From Ditylenchus dipsaci (lineage: Eukaryota > Nematoda > Chromadorea > Rhabditida > Anguinidae): a stretch of 64,000 bases of DNA. Shown one piece after another: positions 1 to 13,000 of the stretch. Location of the stretch: positions 186,001-250,000 of the forward strand of contig SADC01000195.1 of the NCBI GenBank assembly GCA_004194705.1, read 5' to 3'. The translations under genes were made by a program, and so were the position numbers. Under the pieces are notes generated by a model, which was not told the DNA's origin, searched no databases, and saw only the letters and a list, made by a program, of their open reading frames with translations. Positions within the stretch are counted from its first letter, which is position 1. Each line of letters opens with the position of its first letter.

Positions 1-504
1 CGCCTTTTTATTCTCAACACGATGTTTGCGTACCATTTTGCTAAATAAAACAAAAATACACTGCATATGCGTAACAAAAAAAATGAAAAAAACCACAGGC
101 AGACCCTTTTGTGAAATCGGTACTCATTGTCATATATGGCCAAAAATTCTTCAGTGTGAGATATAGGTCCTCAAAGTATTGGGTGTCGGGTTAATAGAGA
201 CTGTTTGCCTATTAGAGGATTTCCGGTAACTTTAAAATAGAGTGTAAAGTTCTGATTTTTTGTACTCAGAAAAGTTGATTCACTCTTAGGAAAAGAAAGT
301 ATAAAAAGGTTGAAATTTCTTCAAAAACGGTGGTCGAATTGTATTTTTATTTTATAAACTCGAAAAAGGCGAGTAAATTCTTATATTAAGTGTACTTTTC
401 TAATACGTCCATTGAAATATGCACCGAAAAATATGTCATAAATCAGAACAAATTGAGATAAAAACGCAAAATATTGATAGTTTAAAACAATGGAAGGAAT
501 GAAA

Positions 505-640
505 ATTGTCGATCGGGATTCAACGAATTTCGGGATTTTGGTAAATCATCGGGCGGGATTTCGTGACGGGATTTTGGCTGGAAATCGGCTCGGGCGGGAT
601 CGGGATCCCGACGGGATGCCGTCCCGTTTCTGTCTCTAGT
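505..640. mobile_element. Terminal array of a hAT-like element (CGGGAT family)
   Basis: About eight imperfect copies of a CGGGAT/ATCGGG motif run up to an outer end that, read on the minus strand, starts TAGAGACAGAAACGGGACGG. A second copy of the family at 34105-34191 ends TAGAGATGATGACGGGACGG. Only one end is visible at each site. Confidence 0.45.
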
Positions 641-766
641 AAATATGGTATTTGTCTTATTTTATTGTGTGACTAAAATTTTTTGAAAGGTGATAATATT
701 TTATTATTAATAATTAAGAATACAGCACCATTTATAATAGTATCATTAATAATATAGTTATAAAAA

Positions 767-1005
767 CTAATGCACTCTACACGAGTTTGGGTTTTTCGAG
801 CCATCTAATTCCTGCCTGTTATTTCGGCCGTATGCAGCCAGCAGACTACCATGCAAAGCTTCAATGTTCTGATAGAGTTGGGATATCTGACTGCAGTGTG
901 TTTCCAGAGCTTTTTCCATGGCTCTTTCATTCAACCCGCCTCCTTCTTCGCTATTTAATTGGTCGTAGTCAAACAGATCTGAGGTTTCAGACTCAGAAGC
1001 TGAAC
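767..1005 (-). CDS. Coiled-coil gene, terminal exon
   Basis: Acceptor tttacag at 1006; phase 1 in completes a Gly codon with the previous exon. It reads 78 codons (acidic, then helical with Leu/Gln/His) and stops at TAG, 769-767. No clear polyadenylation signal was identified. Confidence 0.6.
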
Positions 1006-4000
1006 CTGTAAAAACTCTTATAAAACGTCTCTAAACAAACATTTTATTTATTTTCTGAATTTTGGCCAATATTTTTTATGTAGTTTTTCTCCCATGGTTT
1101 TTTCCTGACTTAGCAAAAGCACACTGCAAAAGCACACATTCATCCTTGGTCAGATTTTGCCCTATCATTAACTGTTGAAATTGTCGTATATTATACGAGA
1201 AATTCTACAGTTAACAACGTACAGTTATTGACGGGGCAATGTCGGATACTCGGGATGAGTGGGTGTTTTTCCTCAGTCAGAAATAAAAAAAACATGTTTA
1301 CCATATTTATTCTAACAGAACGACACCCCTGAATTCAAGGTCGTGTTCTTGGCATTGTGTTTTTAACCCACTTTTTTTAGACTACTCTCAGACAACTTAC
1401 CACTCACTTTGTAGTGAGTGAGATGAGGGCGCTACTGTAATATAACCAACCAACCACCCCCCCTAAAAAAAACCCTCCTGTAATATACACCTCCCAAATC
1501 CGAGAAATTGGCAAAAACTTTCATTTTGGTCATTTTTTCAAGAAATTGATTTTTTCCAAAAGGCCGTATCTCAACACTCAGATCTTTAAAATTTTTTCTG
1601 TGATATGGGTTTTGTAGCTCTTGAGCTGCGCTACAACATGGTGATAAAATTCTGCAGTGACACTTAAAATTCAATAAAACATTTGACCAGTTAAAGTGAT
1701 GAAAACGTTGGTAACCTTCTCAAAATGACCAGACAAGTGTTTGGAGCCAAATGGTGAGTTATCCAAAATAGTCAAGCTGAAAGCAATATGCCATTTGAAA
1801 GAGGAGATTCAGGGCTACAAAACCTATTTTTAGGAATTTTCTCATCGTTAAATTTTTATTTCAAAAAGTGAGCTCAAAATTTGTCCAAGGACTTTTTGTC
1901 CACCAGTTATTAGAATAAATACGGTAAAATCTTGTGAGAATAAAATTTAAATTCTTACCAATAATATCGTTTTTGGTGGGTCTGCCTCCATTAGCCATTC
2001 TTTGGGTAGCCTCCAAAAGTGTGGTTACCTAAAAAAAAGTGTAAAAATTGAAAAAATGTATATTTTCAAAATTACCCTTCTCTGACAATCATTCATTTTT
2101 TTGTGGCACCTTTGCATTTGTTTGCTGACACTGAGGTGATTGTGTTCACTGCCTAGTCTTCCGCTACCGGCCGCAAATGAAGAAACTCCAGAAGATGTGA
2201 TAGATGCAGGAGCATTAACAGAGTCGGGAGTTGAGGAACAAGACCTAAAAAAGTGAACTGTGAGTAGCTGAATTACATTAAAGGGAGGGGGACTGTTTTA
2301 TATCCGGAAAGGTTTTGAACGGAAAGTTGGAAATTTAAAATAATAATTAAAAATAATTGTCGTTTTTGTCTTGATTTTTCATTTTATTTATTAAATTAAA
2401 ACGACTGTTTTGATGTAATGACGTGCTCAATAGGCAAGGAAAAACTGACTTTCTAATAAATGAACAGAAAAAATAAATGATTTAATAAGGGGGGGGGGAC
2501 GGAAACTCTATATACGCATCGCCTTAGGTCACAGGTTCGACTACCACTGGCTGCAGACCCTATTTTTTCTCTCCTTTTATTTACAAGTTTAATGTCAAAA
2601 TGTAGCCGAGATTCTGGCTTTCATTTGAGCTATCATACAGATGAAAAGTCGGTATAAAGTTAGGTCTAAAGTATAAAAAACGTTGAACCATGTCTAATTC
2701 GATGAAATCCTCAATAGGACTATCTCAGAACTATTCGGTATTATTTTGGAAGTGACGTTTTTTGTAACTTTAATTTACACACTCATTTGCAACCTTACAC
2801 TCAAAATTAGCCCAGTTGTATAAAATAATGAATTGAAACCTCAAAAATCTAGGTTCCTAAATAATACCGAAATCCTACCCCTCAATAGTACGCATTTTTC
2901 CCTTCGCTAGCTACCTTGCTTTTCTGAAGTGGTGTTGCTGTGGAAAAATTGCTATCTGATTCCTCATGAAATTCTGAATCTAGAAAGTTACTTAACGCAT
3001 TGAGAAATATAAAAAAATGAATAGAGGTTGAGGCTATATAAAGCTAAGTACGCATCATTTTGGCTAGTTTCCTTTAATTTCGGTGGTCATTTGCCGAAAA
3101 TAGCCAAATTGCCCACTGAGTTCAGCATCACATCATAGACAGCTTATAGCATGAAGTTTAGTTAGTGAAATGAACTATCAAGAGAAAAAAATGACAACTA
3201 TTTTTAAATACTGTTTCAAATGTTCAACTTTCCGTTCAAAACCTTCCCGGACATGAAACAGTCCCCCTTCAACACATGTTATATGACCAATAGTAATTGA
3301 TAAAAGTCGGTAAAAATAATAATAATAAATTACCGGATTTCAAGGAGGGGAGTAATCAGAAGAAATACGGTATTTAAGTTAATTAAGCAAAAAGACAATG
3401 TAGCCATACCTAAAACGTTTTTCCCGCTACGCATACCTAAAATTTAGACACCAGATTTGTTTTTAGCATGGCAGGCTTGCTTATAAAATTGCAATAAAAA
3501 TAAAAAACTCACACACAAATTTCAAATTCCACTCGAGACAACAAAAATTCAAATTAAATTTCGCGCATTTGTTGCGCATTGTTGTTTGTCTTGAATGGAT
3601 TACGTGATTTGACATTTTTGAATTTTAATAGCACTTTTATAAGCATAATGACCATGCTGAACACGAATCCAGTGTCAGGATTCCTGGTTTCTCCAAGCAT
3701 GTACAAAGCTCTACGTCAAGCTATTTGTAAGGAGGAGAGCTTTTAGATTTGACAGATAAAAAGTAGGAGTTTCGACAAAATTTTATTCCATTTTTTATTT
3801 TTATTAGATAAAATAAAGCAAGACCTTGCCAAGTGTAGTCCACTGCAAGATTTAGAGGTAGGAATGGTTGGTGTTAGGAGCACATTTGGTCTCACTGGTT
3901 TAGGTGTTGATTGTTTATGGCTTTTGCCTCTTCGTTTCATCTCCTTCAATGAGCATTTTTGAATGCCTGTTAGCAGGAGCTCCTCTTCTTCACTCTCGCT

Positions 4001-7000
4001 ACTGATAGCTGTTGTTTTGGAGGTGCTGGTCAATTCTGCTATTTCAGCCTCTTTGTCTTTCAAACAGTCTTTGAGTCTTTCTAGTTCCAGTTTAAGGTGT
4101 TGACACTCCTGTTCGCTAAGATGCAGGCTGGACTCGTTTTCGTCTAATTTTTGGTTGAGAGAATCGGTGTGTTTTTCAATCCAGTCTTTTTCATCCAAAT
4201 ACTTTTCGTATGCCTCTTCCAGCTCTTTGAGTCTAGTGAACTCTTTTCGGTGATTGGCATTCTCTCTTTCCTGCAATTACGTTGAATATTTGAAAATTTA
4301 GGAATTGGTATTCAGAAAATTTCAATAAAAGACATTAGCGCTGTGAACTGTCATTAACTGTAATTAACCTCAAATCCGTCTTAAATCTAAATTTGTAAAA
4401 TGAAAATTTTCAAAAAAGTACATTTTCCAAAAAGCGCACTTTGACTATTTTTTAAGGAAAAGGCTCTATTTATCAAGTACTTGTTATCGTTTTGAGGCTA
4501 ACAAAAAAATTTTACATAAAATTTCAAAGATAAAAAAGATTTGAGATCCCTAGAAAAGTCAAAATGTTTTTGAAAGGCTTCATATACACCCCTAATTAAT
4601 TGTAAATAAGTGTTAACTATGAAATATTTAACTGTGATTTTGGCCTGACTATGATTTAGATAATTTTAAAATTTTTAGTCAATTATTTACCATATTTTCT
4701 AATTTGTTTTCATAGTTTGTTGTGATAGTTTCCAGTCTTTTCTCTAGCTCCTCTTTTTTAGCTTTAATAGCAGCACATTCAGCTTCACACAAGCGTAATC
4801 TACAATTTTTAAAATTTAAATACAGTTGGAATTAAAAAAAATTGTATTACTTAGTTTTAAGTTTGGATGCTTGATCTCTAGAATAGCTTAGCTCATCTTC
4901 ATATTGTGCTAGTCTACTCTCATTTCTAGACGATCGCCTGTTTAATTGAGACTTTAAGCGATCGATTTCAACTAAATATTTGGATAATTTTGATTTCTTA
5001 GTCAATAATTTACCATACCTTCTTTATTGCCTAGTTGTTTCGCTAAAACTATAATAGGTTCAGTCAACTCTTGGTTATTTGTGCTTCGGCGAACAGGATC
5101 AACCATCAAATGGTTGCCAGCATATAGTTGAGGCGCATCGAAGTATTCTCTTCCAATAAAGCCTAAATTATTTTTCGAGCAATGTAAATAAAGATAATGT
5201 GCATTTTCGAGCATGTCTAAAAGATCAGTTTTTTTTAGATCAGTTTTTTGAAAAATGACATATTCGATTTTGATGACTTCGTGACTCTAATCTGTTTTTG
5301 ACCTTAGTTAGAATTACTTTCATTGCTTTATAGCCTAGCAACACTTGAACCTGAGCATTTAAACCCGAAAAAAACTATTTTTTTGACATTGTAATTTCGA
5401 CCCACTTTTTAACTATTCCCCTTAAATTACTACCCATATTTCAGCTCATCTCACTGGCTACAATTTATGGACTTATAGCTGGCCTAGTTAACTATAAAGT
5501 AACAGTTAGTCTATCCAAGTTATTACTCTGCAATTAGTTTGGTTATTTTCGGTTCACTGTCAGTCAAGCCATCTATAAATTTAAGCTAACTTTACCAATT
5601 TTCATTTGAAATACAATTTTTTGTAAACAGCTTGATCCTGTGAAATAAGAAGGCTTGCGCAGTACTAAAAGCTAGATTAGGAAAATAAAAATTAGATCTG
5701 CAAAATTTGCATAAAAATTGCATTGAAAATCACTAAAGCACTACTTAAAAGATGTCCTTTTAGGGTGTCACTGTGGTGCCTCAGCATTTAAGGCGATTCG
5801 TGTCAAACATTTGTAGCAAATCAGGTTTATGGATGTTGCGCTTTATCACATGAAACGCTGTATTTCATTTGTAAAAAGACTTATAAAAATCAGACCTTGA
5901 GTAGATGAAGAGCGAGACATTGTGTTAGAACAGCTGGGGTGGTCAATAGTTGTAGGGTGATTTTGGCTGTTGTATAGCACAATGGAGTTGCTTTCATAGG
6001 AAGCTGTTAATGGTCTGCTATTATTGTTTGGTGATGTAGAGTGCAAAACGGAATCTAGCTGATTGGAACTAAAACAATTTTTAACGTATGCAAAAGAAGT
6101 GATTTGATATGTTTTGAGAAACTTCAGATTAGCTAACCTCTTGTCTGGACTGTAGTTTTGATGATCTATGCTATTAGACCAAGCAGCATTATGAGCAGCC
6201 TCCTTACTAGTGGAAGATGTAAGCACTTTAGAATGACGTCCAAACACAGAACTCAACTATAAATATTTACTATTGTGAACAAGCAAAAGTATTAGATAAA
6301 AGTCTTACCTTATTTGAAGATTTTGTCTTCTTTCTCATCGAATGTTTGCTGTCAACTGGATAAGAGGACATAGCCCCAGCACTGAAAAACCATACATTTT
6401 GGATATGGTAAAAAATACTAATAATACAAATGGCTTTGCTACATTATTAGTTTCGATTTTATTATTTCCATCAGCTTAAAATTGAAGTTAACTATGGATT
6501 CATTGATTGTGATGATAATTTACTTTGAAAAATAGTAAAGTGCACAGGGTTTGTTAACTTGGAAAATACGTATCCGCTCTAATTACCGTATTATCTCTAA
6601 TAAGTGCCCCCCTCGTTCAAAATTTATTATTTCTTGTTTTTTGGCTTATGCTCAGGGCAGATTAGTTTGAGTAATGACGGACTCAAATAGCTCTCTTCTG
6701 CCGTGTCCATCGCCTGGTAAAAATTTTTCTAGATGTCCGCCATTTTTTAACAGTCGAAATCAAGGTTTTTGTTTTTCTTGTTAAAAATTTTTGGATGCTG
6801 TAAAAATTATGTGCCATGTTTCATAATGAGAGCGGACACGGCTGAAGAGAGCTATTTAAGTCCGTCCCTACTCAAACTAATCTGCCTGAGCATAAGCCGC
6901 AAAAAAAGAAAAAGGCCAACCTCTAAAGTTGGCACATGAAATAATATAGAACCGATTTATTCTAAATTAATAGTAAACATCGAGGCCTAACAAAAATTGA

Positions 7001-10000
7001 AAAAAGCAAACATTAACAGTACAACGGTTCAGCGGCCACTTTTTGCAGTTGGAAAACAACGAATAAGCCAACTCTGCAAGCATATTCGGAATCAACGTCA
7101 AAAACTGAATCTAATTGCACAAAGTGGCCGCTGAACCGTTCTAGTATTAATTGAGGTGTGAAAAAATTCCAAAAGATGGACAAGGTTCATTAAAAGGGTA
7201 TAGGTACTGCTAGTGATGAAAAAAGTGAAATTTCGGGAGCACCAGGAAGGGAGCAAAAAAATTTCGGCGAAGGGACTTTTCGAAAATTTTAATGGGATCA
7301 GAAAAAGTTCCGTTTGGACTGTAAATAGTTAACTTGGGAACCATATGTAAATAGCATTTTTTGAAACCTCTCGTTTAGGCTTATAATAAATTAACCTGGT
7401 GTTTCCAATGTTTTAGTGTTTCATAACCATATAAGATCTAAAAACGACATAAATACACAGAAAAAAAACAAAAAAGGCGCATAAATATCTTTTGGGACCT
7501 TTCCGCCCCATTTCGATCACTGGGTATCACATTATAGTTATTAGCTGCTGGGCTTCTTTAGGTGTCTTTAATATCTTTAATTTTAGGTTTGATTTTAACT
7601 GTAAATTGAGTTAAATAGGATACATCACGAAACAAGAAATGTTATGTTAGGGTGCCAAAGAGTAACAGGAAGATGGGAATTGGATTTGGTAAAAGGGAAT
7701 AAATAAATCCTTTGCTGTTTCCAGATTAGTTAAGCCCTCTTCTCTCAACAGGGGCTGGTTGGCTTGCTTGCCCCATAAAAGGTCCCTGAAGTCATAAACA
7801 CACACAATTGCCCCCACCCTCACATTTGACTTCAATATTATTTGAGTAAATAATAGCACAGATATTCTATTTTCCAAACTCATCTAAATATTATTTTCAA
7901 ATGGGTGAATTGTGTGTGTGGTAAAGGAGCATGCTATATATGGCATAAGAAGAGGTCTTATATCTTTTCTTATTGCAGACAGAATGGGAAAAATGTGAAG
8001 TGGCACTCAAATGCTGCCAAAATGGCATCCTACTGCATGTGTGAATTAAAAAGGCAAAAAGCTATTGATCCAAGGAACAACAGAAAATTGGGGTCTGTAC
8101 AGACGGGTTTATCTCATTTTTTAAGAAACTATTAATATTATTAGCTAATATTTTCAAATGGCACAAGCTTACTTCAAGGTGTACAGTTGCGGACGAAAAA
8201 CAGGAGAACCACAACAAATAAGCAACACTGGCTGTGGCAGTGTGAGGTTTTTCATCCGAGTCAAATCTTTTTTTAAACGAGGCGGTCGACTTGTATTTTT
8301 GGTTAGTCTTTTTGGATTAGTTTCAGTTCTCAAGAAGGTGGAGAGCAAAAGTCGAAATTGAGAACGAAATTAAAAGTAAAGACCAACTATTACCTTTTTC
8401 TATTTATAAGCGCAATACAAAAAGTCTTGGTGATTTAAAAAAAAGTTAGGTGAGAAAAGGGCAAAAATATATAAAACTGCTTAGACAGAAAACAGAGTTC
8501 TGATTAACACTGGAATGCCTGATTGTACTAAGAGTACATCCTGGTGCAGAATTTCACGCTGAACACGATAGTGAAATTTTTTTAAAAAGAAAATCACTAT
8601 TTGCGGGTCAGCTGCCCTACGAACCAACCAAGTCAGCATTTTTTGCGTATGCAACTTTAAGAGAGCAGATCTCGTTAAATTTTGTTATTGATATTACTGA
8701 TTTATAACTCAAACGAAAGCGCAGATCACGAACTTTAAAATAAGGCATCATTGAGGTATTTATGACAGTTAAATGTGAAAATTTAAGTTCAATAAAAAAA
8801 TTGTAACCTTTTTTAAAAACGGCGTTCATAATTACGAACGGAACAAAAAGTGTGATAACGTCAATTTTTTAAGTGTCAGTGTATATCATTCGACAGAGCA
8901 AGAAAAATTGCACCAGAAAAAGCTTTGAGCTAGGTTAAAAGGAGGCTTCAGGAGTGTTTAGCAAGACTCTCGAAAAAAATTTCAGAATCAATTTTGACGT
9001 AAAACTCATATTTTGCCAAAGAAACCGCAATTTTCGACACCGGATTTGAGTTCAGCATCGTCGATTTGCTTAGAAATCTGCCCTTAAACATTAAACTTGC
9101 TGTCAAACTTCAAATTCTCCTCAAGACAAAAATCATTTGAATTGAAAAAATTTTGAATTTGAATATTTTTGTCTTGAGCGGAATTTGAAATTGGACAGCA
9201 AGTATTCATGTTAAAGAGCAGATTTCTAAGCAAATCGACGATGCTGAGCTCGCATTCCAGTGTTAAGTACAAATTGAGTAAGTAACCTCAAATTATTTGA
9301 AAATGCTACAAAATGGTGCATTCAGAATATTTTTATATGTAAACATACCAAACTTTGGTCATACAAAAAACAAATTGGGTACTTCTCTAATTGACATCAC
9401 ACCTCCAATTTTTGAATATCTCTTGGTTTTTGTTTGAAATTCATTTGAAAATTTTGTTACTTTACTCACAAACATACATTTCAGCAAGCTGAGACCACAA
9501 ATGGAACATAATATCAACACCAGCGAGTTTCCTTCGCCATACAAAATCAGATACGTAAGAACGAAAGACGGAACGATGAGTGCCAAATTCTTGTTTGTGC
9601 CTTCAACTTGTCGTAAAGGTTTGCAAGAGTGAAGTACCTAAGTTCTTCCATTCTATAAAGGAGAGTGAAAGATCATGAAATGCCAGATAAATAAAAAACG
9701 CAGTCAAAAACATCTGAAGAAACAGGATTTTTAGATTTTCTAGAAATTTGAACAAAAATATTCAAAAATTGGAGGTGTGATGTCAACTAGAGAAGTACCA
9801 GAAATTGACCGGTATTGACTTCTGCGAAAATTTTCGAAACAAAATTTTTGACTCAATTGTTTATTGAAACAGTTAGCTGATTGCAATTCAAAGTATTAAT
9901 CAACCAAGAACACCACTACCCAACATACATGCATATAAATTTGAAGGCCCAAATAATTTGGAACAAGAAGAAAGATGGCGTGCCCTCTCAGGAATAATTA

Positions 10001-13000
10001 GCCCTATGGATTGTTAGCAAGAGGCGCTGGACACTGGCCAGCTCTCTCTCTCTTCTTTATTATTCATTATTTTCCTAACAATTTCATTACTAGCATTCTA
10101 CATCTTCATAATTGGGTTATAGCAATTATTAAGAAGGTTTAAAAAACTTCTTAGCATATATAATGTTGTCTCATGAATCCTGTCGGTTTTTTTAATAAAG
10201 TTTTTGTGGTATTGTCTTTTTTCTATACATGTTTTGACAGATTTTCAACCCCTGACCTCTCATTTTGTAGTCAAGATTTTCAGCTACAAAATGAATGGTC
10301 AACTTTTGATAAACTGTCCGAATTTTTTTAGAAATTACACAGTGCCACAAAAAGATTTTTGAATAAAGCGGCAGTGTTTATGACATAAACTATCAGATGA
10401 TTGCTTAAAAACCCGAAATTTAGAATAAAAGGGATTTTGAGAAGAACAGAAAGCAATTCATATAACGTTCTCCAAAATGTTATGGTCTTGCTGCAAGCAC
10501 TAAATTGATGAGGGCATAAATAGATGGAACAGGAAGAAGAAGCATTTTGCTTTTCATTTACGCACAACCACAAAAAAACATGTGTTGTTGTGGATCACTT
10601 TGTTTTCACTCTACTTCAACCCTTTGTCATGCTAATGATTGATCTCATTGTTAAGTGCGAAGAAAATATATTTAAAAGCTCAATTTTTAAAGTTTTGGTA
10701 CACCTTCAAACCTTGGCTGGAATGCACAATTGCGCACTGGCTCTAAATGATCCCAAATCATGTTTTTTTCTAATAAACAGTTCTATATTTTTGAAAAAAT
10801 TTTACATGCAAACAAAACAATTTGAAAACATAATTGACAAAATTGGGGTGGTCTCGCGCGAATTCAAAATTTCCAAACTGCTGTGCTTGTCAAGTTTCAT
10901 GGTCCTTCAATCATTTTTACCGAGTTTTTTCACTGGAACTGGGCAAAAAAAGACTCGGCGGCGCAGGGGGCTTGGTAGCTTGGGGTTGAGATGCGCACAC
11001 CCACGTACCTAAGACACAAATCACTCGAAAAGGACTTTAGATACATAAAAAGTGTATGCATACCACAGTCTCCCAAGGTGAAAAGTCAAATTTTAGTCAA
11101 AATTTTTTTTTTTCGAAAATGGTCGACTGTGACCTAAAAACATGATTTTCAAACGTTTTGCATGCTAAAACGTTGAAAAACATGATTTAGGGCCATTTAG
11201 AGCCAGTGCGTAATAGTGCAATTTAGCCCAAACCTTTCAGACTTAAAAAATATAGTCATTAGCCACGAGCATTTCCATTAAATGGCGGATTTTTAACGTG
11301 ATGTTACATCAGACTGTCCAACATAATGAGCAAAAGACTTTACAAAGTTGGGAACGAACTTTTTAAAATGTCATTAAAATATGGCTGTAAGTGAATTGCA
11401 GCGGTAAAACTGTGAATTTCAACGGTAAATTAATTTTTTTCAACGGTATTTTCAAATTTGCCATAAAACAATGAAATTCAACGGTAAATTTGTGAAATTC
11501 AGCGGTAAATTTATCGTAAAGTCAACTTCACAGTCCGTTGCCTCATAGAAATGACCCCAAGGTTAAATAGTTGGCACAAAGCATAAATTTTGTTTCAGAT
11601 GAAATCCTTATATTTGATACACAAATAAGACAACGGACTGTGAAGTTGACTTTACGATAAATTTACCGCTGAATTTCACAAATTTACCGTTGAATTTCAT
11701 TGTTTTATGGCAAATTTGAAAATACCGTTGAAAAAAATTAATTTACCGTTGAAATTCACAGTTTTACCGCTGCAATTCAATTTGAGCCTTAAAATATTTA
11801 ACTCAAAAATTTTCAAAAAACTTTACCTGGGATAATCAGCATTAAACACATTTTCGCCACTTTTTGTGCCCGAAACCCATAATTTTCCACGCTGGACGGC
11901 GGAGTGCCAGTAGAAGACGAGCTGGATTGTGGTATGTTGGAGTATTGAATTGTGTGATGGTATTCATGAGGTTGGCTTGAACTTTGAGAATAGCGTTGAT
12001 GGCTCGGACTGGTCACATTATAGCGTGAAGGGTGTTCTGGGGCTCCAATAAAACTCGAGTTTAGAGTGCGGGATTGACTAGATGCTGGTGTAAAATATGG
12101 TTGTTGGCTACTTGACAAATAGCTGTAGTTGGGATTACTGCCTATAGGCGTGGAGGCTTTGTTTATAATGCGGCTGCCAGAAGGAACATCACCTAAAGAA
12201 TTTATGAATTCTAATTTTATACTTACAGTCAACTCTCGATACAGTGTACCCTCGATACAGTGTAGATCTCGATATAGTGTATATTTTTTCAACCTCATTT
12301 AGTCAGCTCTAAGCCAAACTGGCTCACAGTGTACCCTCGATATAGTGTAACCCTCGATATAGTGTATATTTTTCCGATCCCCGCGAGCTACACTGTATCG
12401 AGAGTGGACTGTATATCGTTTACTGAAACCTTACACCTAATATTAGGTCGTTCGGAAAGTATTGAAACAAAATTTCAAATGACTGTTTCTCCGGGGCCAC
12501 GGCATTTTGTCCAAAGCCAGTACGTCCAAAGTCAATTTGTCCAAAATGCAGTTCGTCCAAAATTCAATTCGTCCAAAGACAATTTCTCCAAAATTTAGTT
12601 CGTCCATTTGACCAAAGTGAAGTTCGTCAAGATTTCTATTATTTCATTTCCATCTGAGTACCATATCTAGGCACTGCCAAATACTATCACCTGAGTTTTT
12701 CTCTAAGTACAGTCACCCAAGTACTATGTCCCTTCGACTACCACCTGAATACTGCGCGGTCTGAAACAACTTGAGAACTGGGGTTTCTGTAATCGAAATA
12801 GCTATTTTAGTATAACTTAGTATAAGTTTAGTAAAACAAGGATGCCCATGGAATAAAAAACTAGGGGTTTATCTGGCACAAGGCTGAAGAAATTTGCTGA
12901 CGTGGTAATTCTGTTTAGCTTGTTAAGAAAGAGAAATTTTAATTTTTTGTAAGGGTGTAGTCTTAAAGGATATTAGATAAATTGATTGACCAGCAATTAT

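Noticed and set aside
2915..2979. A possible extra exon of the coiled-coil gene (ctag acceptor, AAG|GTAGCT donor)
   Set aside because: It lies inside the inverted-repeat element at 2282-3272 and its phase fits neither neighbour, while the flanking exons join in frame without it.
3825..3842. A GC donor (TTG|GCAAGG) for exon 13 of the coiled-coil gene
   Set aside because: The GT donor at AAG|GTCTTG gives the phase needed by the next exon, so a rare donor type is unnecessary.
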